Shown here: positions 29,975-39,192 of the stretch, piece after piece
Layout of the letters: every line of letters starts with the position of its first letter
How positions within the stretch are numbered: position 1 is the first letter of the stretch
Assembly: GCF_001611675.1 (NCBI RefSeq)
Contig: NZ_CP014767.1
Coordinates: forward strand, 1-64,000
Source: Pontibacter akesuensis
Lineage (GTDB): Bacteria > Bacteroidota > Bacteroidia > Cytophagales > Hymenobacteraceae
DNA length: 64,000 nucleotides
Reading direction: 5' to 3'
Program-made: the position numbers and the translations under genes
Notes under the pieces: generated by a model
The model's input: the letters and a program-made list of their open reading frames with translations, nothing else
The model's database searches: none
What the model was told of the DNA's origin: nothing

Positions 29975-31042
29975 ATGAGTAAAATAGCCTTAGTGGTAGG
30001 TGTAAGCGGGATCACGGGAAGCAACCTGGCAGAAGAACTGGTAAAGCAGGGCTGGACGACCTATGGCCTGGCCCGAAATCCTAACATTAGCATAGAGGGT
30101 TTACAGCCAGTTGCAGCAGACCTTCTTAGCCCTGAAAGCCTGTCAGCCGCCCTTGCCGATGTTGCGCCTACGCACGTGTTTTTCACCAGCTGGACGCGCA
30201 TGGAAACGGAGGCAGAAAATATCAGGGTGAATGCAGCGATGGTTCGCAACCTGCTGGATGCCTTGGCTCCGAAGAAGTCGGTGCAGCACGTTGCGCTGGT
30301 AACTGGACTCAAGCATTACCTGGGCCCTTTTGAGGCCTATGCCAAGGAGGGATTTCTGCCCGAAACGCCCTTGCGCGAGGAGCAGCCACGGCTGGACATA
30401 GAGAACTTTTATTATGCGCAGGAAGATGAAGTGTATGCCGCTGCCGCCCGTGATGGCTTCACCTGGAGCATTCACCGCCCGCACACAGTTATTGGCAAGG
30501 CGGTAGGCAACCAGATGAACTTAGGAACCACCTTGGCCGTCTACGCCACCATTTGCAGGGAAACGAATCGCCCGTTCCGATTTCCTGGATCAGAAGCGCA
30601 ATGGAACGGCCTGTCGGACGTGACCGACTCCCGGGTACTGGCCAAACACCTGGTATGGGCAGCCACAACGGAAGCCGCCCGTAACGGAGCATTCAATGTA
30701 GTGAACGGAGAGTACTTTCGCTGGAAATGGCTGTGGAAGCGCCTGGCTAGTTGGTTTGGTGTGGAGCCTGTCGGCTTTGACGGCACCGTTCATCCCCTGC
30801 AGGATCAGATGGCCCAAGATAGTCCCGTGTGGCGTGAAATTGCAGAGCGGGACAACCTAGCCGAACCTGATCTGAGTCGATTGGCATCGCCCTGGCATAC
30901 TGACCTGGACCTGGGACGTCCGATTGAGGTGATGACGGACATGTCGAAGAGCCGCAAGCTGGGATTTACTGTTTATCAGCAAACGGAAGAGTCGTTTTTC
31001 GACCTGTTCAAGCAACTGCGTAACGATCGGTTGATTCCCTGA
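29975..31042 (+). CDS. PRISE-type SDR (progesterone 5-beta-reductase/iridoid synthase-like)
   Basis: 355 aa from the ATG at 29975, preceded by AGGAG; an upstream in-frame start adds MNKEKKI and is less likely. The motif VVGVSGITGSNLAEEL near residues 5-20 and GWTTYGLARNPN near 24-35 define PRISE proteins, as does NFYYAQEDEVY (about residue 141), which holds the catalytic Tyr. GLKHYLGPFEAYAKEG precedes it. These NADPH-dependent enzymes reduce activated C=C bonds of enones. It follows hxlR by 117 nt on the same strand and may be part of the same regulon, extending the range of electrophile-reducing enzymes encoded here. Confidence 0.9.
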   Translation: MSKIALVVGVSGITGSNLAEELVKQGWTTYGLARNPNISIEGLQPVAADLLSPESLSAALADVAPTHVFFTSWTRMETEAENIRVNAAMVRNLLDALAPKKSVQHVALVTGLKHYLGPFEAYAKEGFLPETPLREEQPRLDIENFYYAQEDEVYAAAARDGFTWSIHRPHTVIGKAVGNQMNLGTTLAVYATICRETNRPFRFPGSEAQWNGLSDVTDSRVLAKHLVWAATTEAARNGAFNVVNGEYFRWKWLWKRLASWFGVEPVGFDGTVHPLQDQMAQDSPVWREIAERDNLAEPDLSRLASPWHTDLDLGRPIEVMTDMSKSRKLGFTVYQQTEESFFDLFKQLRNDRLIP

Positions 31043-31854
31043 AATTCCTTCATCACAAAAAAGGGATCATCTTACGGCAATAACATCGAACAAAGGAAGG
31101 GGTGAAAGATCGAACAAGCTGATTTGGGGATGTGTTATACAATCTACAACTTTTGCTATGAGGATGAATTACCAGCTACCAACACTGGTAATTGTAATGC
31201 TTTTTCTGCCCTTGTAGACTCCACAACAGTAAAGGACAATCTTTAGAAACTTCATTAGTAGCTTGTTAGCCAATAACAACGATTATGATAAATCCTTTCC
31301 CAATTCGTCTCATCATTCCCTCCTTTTTCCGAGATAAGAGCAACCGAAGGCAACCAGGTGTCTCTCAAATATGAATTGGGCCACCCGAGACTGCAGGGAC
31401 AGCATATACTGGTGGCCACCCCGTTCCACGTTGCTTTCTGTTGCTAATCAGCGGCTGTTGCCTGCACCGGGCACAGTAGGGAAGTTTAGTGATGGCAGAA
31501 CACTTATTTTAGGGCTGAAGGCAAGTTTTGCTGCTGTAAGCATGCCTTTTTATAGTTGGATAATGAAGGATTTACTTAGGAAATTGTGAGCTTTTTCAGG
31601 ACGAGGCAAATTGTTGACATTTACATAAAGCTGCATACAAAACAGCAGAATATGCCTCCCCCTTCTGCTTTTATGAGAGAAATATCCCGCTATAGAAAGT
31701 TAAACGCAGGGCAACCCTCACAAAAAAGTATCAGCAGCGGGTGAAGGCTGACACGCATCATCCCTCTATGGAGAGCAAAGCTTAAAAGATCAATGCTATC
31801 TATGGATAACCGTCATCTCCTGCAAGGTAGATAAATGACAGCGACGCCAACCTT
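31043..31854. other. Gene-poor interval containing a dispersed repeat
   Basis: No credible gene. The dispersed repeat at 31264-31352 is the only recognisable element; the frame at 31371-31589 is not protein-like. Confidence 0.5.
31264..31352 (+). repeat. Dispersed intergenic repeat, full copy
   Basis: TAACAACGATTATGATAAAT, then CCTTTCCCAATTCGTCTCAT and CCCTCCTTTTTCCGAGATAA followed by AGAGCAACCGAAGGCAACC. It has both modules in the same order as the copy at 6112-6230. Confidence 0.65.
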
Positions 31855-32277
31855 TTATAAACCTGCGGTTTGGTTGCTTTTGAGCCAGTTCAGTCCACTT
31901 TCCCTATCAGTGAAGAAGCGCACCTCTACCAGGGAGCCTATGCAACCAGCATGATTTGCCTCCCCTGCTGCTTCACCAAAAGAACTGAGGTCATCTATGT
32001 AAGCTACATACGCGATGCCTGCGCGACAGGCGAGAGGCAGCCAGGCTTTCTGTAACCATGTCCTTACATCCGCCCTTTGGACAGCGAGCTTAGTTATGTC
32101 ATCCAGCCTGTAGGAGCAGTGCATCTGCTCGTGTACCATAAGGCTAAGCGATAGCGCCTGTTTAATCTCTTTCTTAGAGGCGGCGCTGAACCAGGTGGCT
32201 TCCACTATGTCCATTTCCTCTACATACTCAATTTCATGGATGGGTTTTCCGAAGGTATTCCTAACTTCCATCAACAT
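31855..32277 (-). CDS. Divergent SpoIIAA/STAS-like protein
   Basis: 140 aa. The order of elements is that of the STAS-like family elsewhere in this window: an N-terminal strand pair (IHEIEYVEEMDIVEATWF), a helix (KKEIKQALSLSLMVHEQM), a strand with Asp (SYRLDDITKL), and the C-terminal VRFFTDRESGLNWLKS, equivalent to FxSxxEAxxWL. Sequence identity to the tandem copies is low. Two Cys and a GIAYVAYIDDL strand are distinct. It is a single minus-strand gene beyond the redox cluster. A protein- or ligand-binding role is inferred from fold only. Confidence 0.6.
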   Translation of the reverse strand: MLMEVRNTFGKPIHEIEYVEEMDIVEATWFSAASKKEIKQALSLSLMVHEQMHCSYRLDDITKLAVQRADVRTWLQKAWLPLACRAGIAYVAYIDDLSSFGEAAGEANHAGCIGSLVEVRFFTDRESGLNWLKSNQTAGL

Positions 32278-32551
32278 CGTGATTTCCGGCTAAAGTATTT
32301 TCTCACATATTATCCTATACCTGCCATTCTGGTATAAAAACCGATTGCTATCATCTTTCCCAAAATTTCACTAGTTCAAGTCTTGAAATTCTGTCATTCT
32401 CTTTTAATACCAAATACAGGTCAGTTACTCCTTCTGTTCCTTTTATTTCAAATACTTAGATTCGTTACGCTAAAATTGAGGGCACATGGAAGTAGTAGTT
32501 TCCCTGTGCCTGCCACTGGATAATGCAGCTTCCAAAAATGAAGAATTCCTT
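32278..32551. other. Intergenic region
   Basis: AT-rich, no gene; nothing recognisable. Confidence 0.4.
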
Positions 32552-34312
32552 TTACTGGGGGTAAGCATCGTTTGCAGAAGTGGCGTACAATCCAAGCAAA
32601 GTACCCGTGAAACCTCCTGCCACATTGGTTGAAAGGATATCCCCTGAAACAGTACCTCCCAAATTCACGAAGTCGGTTCCATTCGTTGAATAGCTAAACT
32701 GGTAGTCATCTTCGTCTGCCTTAACCTGTAGCCGTATAGGCTTCCTAGCATCTATTTTGCGGCTGGCAATAACCTTGGATTGTCCCTTCTCTGTTCTTTG
32801 CAACACCACATAGTAATCCTTGTCTTTTTTGGTAACACCAAAAACGTAATTGAAACTTTCGCTTTGCAAAGCCACTATACCGGCTAAATCCTTTTCTGAG
32901 GCCGGCCTGTAATCAAGCGTTGTGGTATAGGAGAAGCTGTTGTGCTGTTGTCGGTGAAAGAGCGTTGAGGTAGGTTTGATTTCCTTAATATTCACCGGGA
33001 AGGGATTTATCTTCAATCCTTTCTTTGTAGAAGAAACAAACGCCTCTCGGGGGCCTCTTAGACCAATCCACCTGTGATCCAATTTGTCAGAAGTGAAATT
33101 ATCGGTGAAAGTAAAATTGCCGTTGGGAAAGTAACCTTCTTCGCCGGTTTTGTTTTTGACCCCTGCTGGCGTCTTCAGCTTTGGTTCCAGGGGTACAAGC
33201 CCATTTACAAAAACGGGAAACTCACCAGACCAGTCGACAGGCAGAATGAATGTCTCACGGCCAATGTTTACCCTGCCCTTTTCGTTTGGACGAATAGCCA
33301 GGAACACGCCATAATGTTTGCCATCAGGCCCCTCCACTAAGTCGGCATGTCCGGCCCAGTCCACCTTGTTTTGCCTATTGGGATTAAGATGTCTTTGTGA
33401 AAGGATGGGATTGTTTGGTGCAGGTGTATAAGGACCTCTCGGATCATCACTTACAAAAACAACTTCGCTGTGGTTTCCACCCGTACCGCCTTCGGCACAC
33501 ATTAAAAAATAACGCCCGTCTTTTTTGTAGATATGAGGGGCTTCAATCCAGATGGGCTTTTTTCCAATATCAACCCCGCCGTCAACTATAATCTTGTCGG
33601 TCCCGGCAACTACCTGGTCCTTTTCAAGGTCATACTCCCAAATCTTTATCACCCGGTGCCCTTCATAAAGTTCTTTTCCTTTATCCGGGGCATCGTTATG
33701 CACCACATAGGCTTTCCCGTTGTCATCAAAGAAAAGAGAGGGGTCGATTCCGTTGAATTGTAACTTGTTGGGCTCGCTCCAGCCTTTTGATGGGTCTTTG
33801 GTTTTCACGACAATATTTCCCAGCCCTCCAGCAAATGCTGTCGTAATCATATAAAAAGTGTCGTTGTTCGGATTATACTCTATATCCGGTGCATATACCC
33901 CGGCGCTGATTCCTGTATCGTGCACGTTCAGCTGCGAAGTACAATCCAGCACATGCCCAATCTGTGTCCAGTTTACCAAATCCCTGGAGTGGAAAATCGG
34001 CACTCCGGGAAACATGGCAAAGGATGAGTGCACCATATAGTAATCACCGCCTTTGCGGGTAATTGCCGGATCGGGATAAGCGCCCTGCAAAATAGGATTG
34101 TAAAACTCACCTTCATTCAGAGGGTAGTTTTTGTATACCTCGTCTTTTCCTTCATACACAAAATTGGAAAACACGGGTGCATTCTTTGCCATCCTCCCCT
34201 TTGTCTGGCTGTTTCCCTCAAATCCCATCAAAGCAAACAACGCCATAAAAACACATTGCAGCATAAACTGCCTGTTTCCTAGTGGAGCTAATCTAAATTT
34301 AATTCTGTTCAT
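32552..34312 (-). CDS. Glycoside hydrolase family 43, beta-xylosidase-like with C-terminal sandwich
   Basis: 586 aa with an N-terminal signal peptide (MLQCVFMALFALMGFEGNSQ). The five-bladed GH43 propeller occupies residues about 60-370: the base Asp is in GAYPDPAITRKGGDYYMVHS, the pKa-modulating Asp in GIDPSLFFDDNG and the acid Glu in IWIEAPHIYKKDGRYFLMCA. The C-terminal 200 residues (GEEGYFPNGNFTFTDNFTSD ... VNLGGTVSGDILSTNVAGGF) form a GH43 C2-type concanavalin-like beta-sandwich, usual in xylosidases that act on xylo-oligosaccharides. It is secreted to the periplasm. It is last in a minus-strand carbohydrate locus. Confidence 0.92.
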   Translation of the reverse strand: MNRIKFRLAPLGNRQFMLQCVFMALFALMGFEGNSQTKGRMAKNAPVFSNFVYEGKDEVYKNYPLNEGEFYNPILQGAYPDPAITRKGGDYYMVHSSFAMFPGVPIFHSRDLVNWTQIGHVLDCTSQLNVHDTGISAGVYAPDIEYNPNNDTFYMITTAFAGGLGNIVVKTKDPSKGWSEPNKLQFNGIDPSLFFDDNGKAYVVHNDAPDKGKELYEGHRVIKIWEYDLEKDQVVAGTDKIIVDGGVDIGKKPIWIEAPHIYKKDGRYFLMCAEGGTGGNHSEVVFVSDDPRGPYTPAPNNPILSQRHLNPNRQNKVDWAGHADLVEGPDGKHYGVFLAIRPNEKGRVNIGRETFILPVDWSGEFPVFVNGLVPLEPKLKTPAGVKNKTGEEGYFPNGNFTFTDNFTSDKLDHRWIGLRGPREAFVSSTKKGLKINPFPVNIKEIKPTSTLFHRQQHNSFSYTTTLDYRPASEKDLAGIVALQSESFNYVFGVTKKDKDYYVVLQRTEKGQSKVIASRKIDARKPIRLQVKADEDDYQFSYSTNGTDFVNLGGTVSGDILSTNVAGGFTGTLLGLYATSANDAYPQ

Positions 34313-34577
34313 CTTTAATTTATATCCTTTAATTTTTTCAGTTTAAACTCTTTAAACGCGTCTGCAATCACCATTTCACAGGTCATTTTGCCTTTTGGCG
34401 CCTTGCCCCAATCAACACTTGCATTTACATTTTACCCGTATGGAGTTGTCCCTTTCTCAGAAGATACTTTTAGCTAATTCTGCTTTGATCTTCAAGGGGA
34501 TCGATGGAAGTGAAACTGCGGCTAAGCAAACGGTCGTGCGAATTGCTAGCGCTGGTTTCAAATGAAAGACCGCCTGC

Positions 34578-35528
34578 TCACTTATTGGGCTCGTTCTTGA
34601 GAAATTTGTTTACCTCCAGCCAGTGCATGAAGGCATCGAACCAGCGATTACTGGTCCGGTCTGGGTTTCCAAGCCCGAAGCCATGGCCGCCGTTCTGGTA
34701 GAGGTGAAACTCGACAGGTATGCCCGCTTTGTACCAGGAATCAACCACCCCGAACTGCCCGCGGAAAAGGAAGTCATCAGTTGCGATTACATTGAACATG
34801 GGCGGCGCGTTTTTCGGCACCTCCACTGGGCCCATACCGCCATAGATAGGACCTATGAAGGCCAGTTTCATGGTCTTGGAGTTTAGCGTTGCATGCATGG
34901 TAAGGCCGGCGCCCGCAGAAAACCCGATCATGCCTATTCTGTCCGTATCGACACCCCATTCTTTGGCTCGTTTGAGAATTAGAGCGTAAGCAGCCTCGGC
35001 GTCTGCGAGCTGGGTAGACAGGTCCAGCTGCGGCATGCCTGGCGGGGTTGCACTTGGTGAAGTGTCAGAAGGCGCGGCCGGAGCCGCGGGAGGGCGATTC
35101 ATCCAAGCTTTAAAGTCATCAAGCGATTCGGGAGTAGGATGAAGCCGGTATTTCAGGACAAAAGCAGCGATTCCTTTTTCAGAGAGTGCTTTGGCAACTT
35201 CCCAGCCCTCGTTGTCCATAGAAAGCCACCTGAAACCGCCGCCGGGTGCCACAATTACGGCTGTGCCATTTGCCTTGCCCGGGGCAGGCAGGAAGGGGGT
35301 TAAGGTGGCAGTTGAGACGTTTCGCGCCATAGGGTCGCCCCACTGGCGGAACCAAGTTTCAGGGGCTTTCTGGCCATTTACACCACCTGTACCGAGCGGG
35401 ATAGAATTCGGCTCGGCAGGGGCTTTGAGTGGATAGATGGTGCCATCCTGTGCCATTGCTGTAGCAGACGAAACTAACAATATGGCCAGAATTAATCTGC
35501 TAGCCATTTTTATTGGATTGAAACCCAT
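34578..35528 (-). CDS. Secreted alpha/beta hydrolase, acetylxylan esterase-like (BD-FAE family)
   Basis: 316 aa with signal peptide (MASRLILAILLVSSATAMAQ). The oxyanion segment IVAPGGGFRWLSMDNEGWEV, nucleophile IGMIGFSAGAGLTM (GxSxG), acid in FNVIATDDFLF and histidine in NGGHGFGLG are all present. A Pro-rich insert (NRPPAAPAAPSDTSPSATPP) lies before the nucleophile. Family members deacetylate xylan or feruloyl-xylan side chains, letting GH43 and GH9 enzymes reach the backbone. It lies between two GH43 genes, all in the same direction. The exact ester is unknown. Confidence 0.88.
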   Translation of the reverse strand: MGFNPIKMASRLILAILLVSSATAMAQDGTIYPLKAPAEPNSIPLGTGGVNGQKAPETWFRQWGDPMARNVSTATLTPFLPAPGKANGTAVIVAPGGGFRWLSMDNEGWEVAKALSEKGIAAFVLKYRLHPTPESLDDFKAWMNRPPAAPAAPSDTSPSATPPGMPQLDLSTQLADAEAAYALILKRAKEWGVDTDRIGMIGFSAGAGLTMHATLNSKTMKLAFIGPIYGGMGPVEVPKNAPPMFNVIATDDFLFRGQFGVVDSWYKAGIPVEFHLYQNGGHGFGLGNPDRTSNRWFDAFMHWLEVNKFLKNEPNK

Positions 35529-35690
35529 GGAGAAATCCTTTTAAATGATCGTTAAAAAACCTGGCATGATGACAGGAAATTAGAATTTTCCCTTTTACAA
35601 ATTATTGAAAATTTTAGCGGCCACTTCCGTCGTTGTTTTTACTCCAGCGAAACTTACTCGGCTTATTTTTGAACGCTATTATTAAAATAA

Positions 35691-37052
35691 CTATTCTGAA
35701 AACATCCAATAGTCAAAAAACAGGATGTTGCTTGCCTCTTTTCCTTTAAAGACAAAGTATACATCATGGATGCCTGTTACCTTCTTAACACTGCTTGCTA
35801 CCAGGGCCCACCGGTCATTTCCTCCGGTAAGGGGCGCTTTCACGGTTCCTATCAATTCTCCTTCTACACTGCCCAACCTGACTTCCAGGTTCACTTCAGT
35901 ATTATGTGTCGTGCCAAGTCTGGCAGTAAATTTAGAGGCTCCCGTCTTCCGGAAATCGACGTCTTTTACTTTGGTGTAGGCACCGTTCCGCAGGGCCGTC
36001 ACGAATACACCAACTTTTTCATTCTGCATAGACTTGACCCCTTCAGACCAGGCTATGGTCTCCGCCTCGTTCTTCACAAACGGGTTTAAAGGGGCCAAGC
36101 CCCTGGTAATTCCTTTCGTCATTTTCATGGGCTGGATGGTACCGTCTTTTTTGAACGTTACCTCCTCCACGCTAACGGAGCGGGTAAAGCCGCCACCGCC
36201 AGGCAAGGCCCCGTTATGGTAGAAGAAATAGGTTTTCCCCTTAAAATCTATGATGCCCGGGTGGTTGGTAAAACTGCTGCCCTCGGTAGACATTAAAACG
36301 CCCTGGTATTTCCAGGGGCCGGTAGGGTTGGCGCTGGTGGAATAACCGATGTGCTCCGGCAGGGGGCCTGCGGCAAATAGCAGATAGTACAACCCTTTGC
36401 GCTTATAAAGCCATGGACCTTCCTCATAGGTGGTAGGCCGCTCCGGACTGCCTTCGCGCCTGCCAAACGATGCTACGGTGTTGGGAACTTGCACGATTTC
36501 GCCCTGGTAGGATATCATGTCTTCGTTCAGTTTGACGTAGAAACTCTTCGGGTTGCCCCAATACAGGTAGGCCTGCCCATCGTCATCCAGGAAAATCGAA
36601 GGGTCAATGTCCCCTCCTCCACTTTGGATCAAGGGTTTGCCCAGCGGGTCTCGGAACGGCCCGTAGGGGCTGTTGGCAACCGCTACCCCAATGGCCATTT
36701 GGTTATCATGGGTGGTTAAGGGAACATACATGTAAAATTTACCTCCCCGTTCTATGCATTGCGGGGCCCACGCATTTATCCTGGCCCAACTGAAATCGGA
36801 ATAGGCCAGTATGGCGCCATGGTCTGTCCAGTTCACCATGTCCTCGGTGGTATACAGCTTCCAGTCATTCATGGTAAACCAGGTAGAGCCGTCTTCATCG
36901 TGGCTGGTGTACAGGTACAGCTTATTGTTATGTACCATGGGGGCCGGGTCGGCAGTATAGGCGGTTTGGATGATGGGGTTTTGCGCCTGGGCGAGAAACG
37001 ACACCAGACAGAAAGCGTACATCAGACAGGTTGCGGTGAATAGGTTGTTCAT
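35691..37052 (-). CDS. Glycoside hydrolase family 43 with C-terminal CBM6-like domain
   Basis: 453 aa with signal peptide ([14 protein letters not shown]). The GH43 propeller (residues 25-300) has Asp in [20 protein letters not shown], Asp in [20 protein letters not shown] and Glu in [20 protein letters not shown]. The last 120 residues ([20 protein letters not shown] ... [20 protein letters not shown]) are a CBM6-type beta-sandwich. This architecture is common in arabinofuranosidases and xylosidases that debranch arabinoxylan. Periplasmic or outer-membrane exposure is likely. It is 155 nt downstream of another GH43 gene. Confidence 0.9.
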   Translation of the reverse strand: MNNLFTATCLMYAFCLVSFLAQAQNPIIQTAYTADPAPMVHNNKLYLYTSHDEDGSTWFTMNDWKLYTTEDMVNWTDHGAILAYSDFSWARINAWAPQCIERGGKFYMYVPLTTHDNQMAIGVAVANSPYGPFRDPLGKPLIQSGGGDIDPSIFLDDDGQAYLYWGNPKSFYVKLNEDMISYQGEIVQVPNTVASFGRREGSPERPTTYEEGPWLYKRKGLYYLLFAAGPLPEHIGYSTSANPTGPWKYQGVLMSTEGSSFTNHPGIIDFKGKTYFFYHNGALPGGGGFTRSVSVEEVTFKKDGTIQPMKMTKGITRGLAPLNPFVKNEAETIAWSEGVKSMQNEKVGVFVTALRNGAYTKVKDVDFRKTGASKFTARLGTTHNTEVNLEVRLGSVEGELIGTVKAPLTGGNDRWALVASSVKKVTGIHDVYFVFKGKEASNILFFDYWMFSE

Positions 37053-37207
37053 TTTTACGGCTAAAGTTTTTAAAGCTCCCTATAGGTTATTAAGTAGGAG
37101 GGCTGAAATAAACAGCCATTTCATAATCCTGGAAAGGTTTTGGTTACGAACAGTCGAAGGGCAGCGCGAGCGTGTTTCCAGGGAGTTCATGTTGTTGTAA
37201 TGGTTCG

Positions 37208-38806
37208 TTATTCCACCTCCGTATTCTGGTGATGGATGCGGAAATAATCGAAATCCACTTGGCCGCCCGGTGTTTTGGTGGCGTAGTTGAACAGCCCGAA
37301 GCGGTACCCCATAAAGTGCGGAATGGTGTAGGCCATCTTCAGTGGAGCCCCAATCCTAACCCATGTCTTCCCATCCAGGCTGTAGAAGAAGTTCGTCACA
37401 TCTTTGCGGTACCTGAAATCACACGCGGCCTTCAGGTACACCTTGCTCTGCCTGAGAGGCACTTTCTCCTGCTCTACCGGACCACCAGATTGGGCATTGA
37501 CCACCACAATGGATTTAGCTCCGTTCTCTGACTTGACCCCAACCAAGCCGTATCGCTGCTGCAGCAAAGCAAGGCCGGCAAAATCACCTTCCTTCATCTT
37601 CGATACGTCTATCAGGGTTTCACCGGTGCTCTCCGGCCCGACAGTGCGCTGGGTGAGGGTATTTCTGGCCAGCAGAAAGGACGAGTCCACCCGCCCGGTG
37701 GTTAGGCTCAGGTGGCCTTTCCGCTTTGTAACAGACCAAAGCCTGTTGTCTGGGTTATGGTTCCACTGCCAGACCAGGGGCAAGGCCGCCTCGCCTTTCT
37801 TACGCGCAAATTCATCTGATGCCACAACACCCGGCAGGAGGCCTGTACTGGCGGGTAGGTTCAGGGTATCGGGCACTTTGCCGTTGACGCCCAAGGCCGG
37901 CCAGCCATTCTCCCATTTTACCGGCACCAAATACGGGATACGGCCCACGGCCCCATGGTCCCGGAACAGGTACGCGTACCAATCACCGCCCGGCGTATCA
38001 ATCAATCCGCCCTGCGCCACTCCCTTGTCTTGCAGCACCACCCGGCCTTCATAGGGTCCGGTGATCTTATCTGCCCGATGCACAATGACCGTCCGCATAC
38101 CGTCTTTGGGCCAGGCGATGTTGAAGAGGTAATATTTCCCGTTCACCTTGAAAAGCTGGGAGCCTTCGGCCGGCAGCCCTACATGGGGGCCGGCAGGTGC
38201 CGTTGCATCTTCTATCAGGACCCTTTCCGTACCTGGCTTTGTTCCTGAAAGATCCTCCTTCAACGCTGCCATCTTCAACTGCCCGCCGCCCCAGATCATG
38301 TAAGCGCGGCCGTCATCTTCGAAAAATAAAGTATGGTCATGAAGGGAAGGCTCAAAGGAATGGGCTTTCCAGGGGCCTTTTTCGATGTCCTTCGTCGTGT
38401 AAATGTAGGTTTTCCCGGTCGTTTGGGCGAAGGTGGTCACGTAGTAGGTGTCGTCATGAAAACGAAGGCTGCTGGCCCAGGAGCCTTTGCCATAGGCACT
38501 TTCCCCATTGGCCAAGTTCAACGCGTCCACGTCTCCCAGGGTGTCATAGGCATAATTCACCAGTTCCCAGTTAACAAGATCTTTGGACTTCATGATGGGC
38601 AACCCCGGGCTCATGTGCATGGTGGTACTGCTCATATAGTACGTATCCCCTACCCTGATCAAGGCAATGTCAGGAACATCGGCATGAATGATAGGGTTCT
38701 GAGCACCTTGCCCTTGCGAAGGCAAGGTGCTTAGGCAAACAAGGGCTAATAAACCCAATCGTAAAAGCTTTCTCATCATTGGCGTCATTCGCTTTCTTAA
38801 CAACAC
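37208..38806 (-). CDS. Glycoside hydrolase family 43, xylosidase-like
   Basis: 532 aa with signal peptide (LLRLGLLALVCLSTLPSQGQ). The propeller has Asp in HADVPDIALIRVGDTYYMSS, a central LFFEDDGRAYMIWGGG and Glu in GLPAEGSQLFKVNGKYYLFN. The C-terminal 200 residues (LPLVWQWNHNPDNRLWSVTK ... QVDFDYFRIHHQ) form the C2 beta-sandwich. The WQWNHNPD segment is usual for GH43 members that cut xylan or arabinoxylan oligosaccharides. It is first of the three GH43 genes on this strand. Function is assigned at family level. Confidence 0.92.
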   Translation of the reverse strand: MLLRKRMTPMMRKLLRLGLLALVCLSTLPSQGQGAQNPIIHADVPDIALIRVGDTYYMSSTTMHMSPGLPIMKSKDLVNWELVNYAYDTLGDVDALNLANGESAYGKGSWASSLRFHDDTYYVTTFAQTTGKTYIYTTKDIEKGPWKAHSFEPSLHDHTLFFEDDGRAYMIWGGGQLKMAALKEDLSGTKPGTERVLIEDATAPAGPHVGLPAEGSQLFKVNGKYYLFNIAWPKDGMRTVIVHRADKITGPYEGRVVLQDKGVAQGGLIDTPGGDWYAYLFRDHGAVGRIPYLVPVKWENGWPALGVNGKVPDTLNLPASTGLLPGVVASDEFARKKGEAALPLVWQWNHNPDNRLWSVTKRKGHLSLTTGRVDSSFLLARNTLTQRTVGPESTGETLIDVSKMKEGDFAGLALLQQRYGLVGVKSENGAKSIVVVNAQSGGPVEQEKVPLRQSKVYLKAACDFRYRKDVTNFFYSLDGKTWVRIGAPLKMAYTIPHFMGYRFGLFNYATKTPGGQVDFDYFRIHHQNTEVE

Positions 38807-38871
38807 AACTGCCGTGAAGCAGTGTTTTCCTCCTGACTTTAGGCTGGAGGGGTATGGTGCCCTAGGGCTAC

Positions 38872-39114
38872 TTATGCCATAGACCGTATCAGTTCAACAA
38901 AAGTCCTGTCAGGGTCCTGCACCGGCACAAAATGCGATTCCTGATTCAGGGGTGTGGGCGGACTTCCCAGGAAAGGCACCTTCTTTTCCTTCAGTCTTTC
39001 GCTTATGGGCCTCAGTGCTTTTCCACTGATCGTAAAGCTTTTGCCCTCCACCAGCCCAATTCCCTTTAAATAGAAATCTAAAGAGCTGTCCGGGTCGGAC
39101 ACCACCACACCCAA
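38872..39114 (-). pseudogene. Glyoxalase/VOC-family remnant
   Basis: About 80-95 codons without an ATG (the frame opens after a TGA at about 39168). The part LGVVVSDPDSSLDFYLKGIG is the beta-alpha start of a VOC fold, and HFVPVQDPDRTFVELIRS is its last strand with the metal-ligand Glu. The middle 40 residues expected between GIGLVEGKSF and ALRPISERLKEKK are missing. It lies between GH9 and GH43 genes, with which it has no functional link. It is best taken as a decayed gene. Confidence 0.6.
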
Positions 39115-39192
39115 GCCAATTAACTTACTGCTTGCGCTAAAATATAACAGTTCGAACCAGTAGCTGACTCAAAAATGCTCATTACAGGTTGT

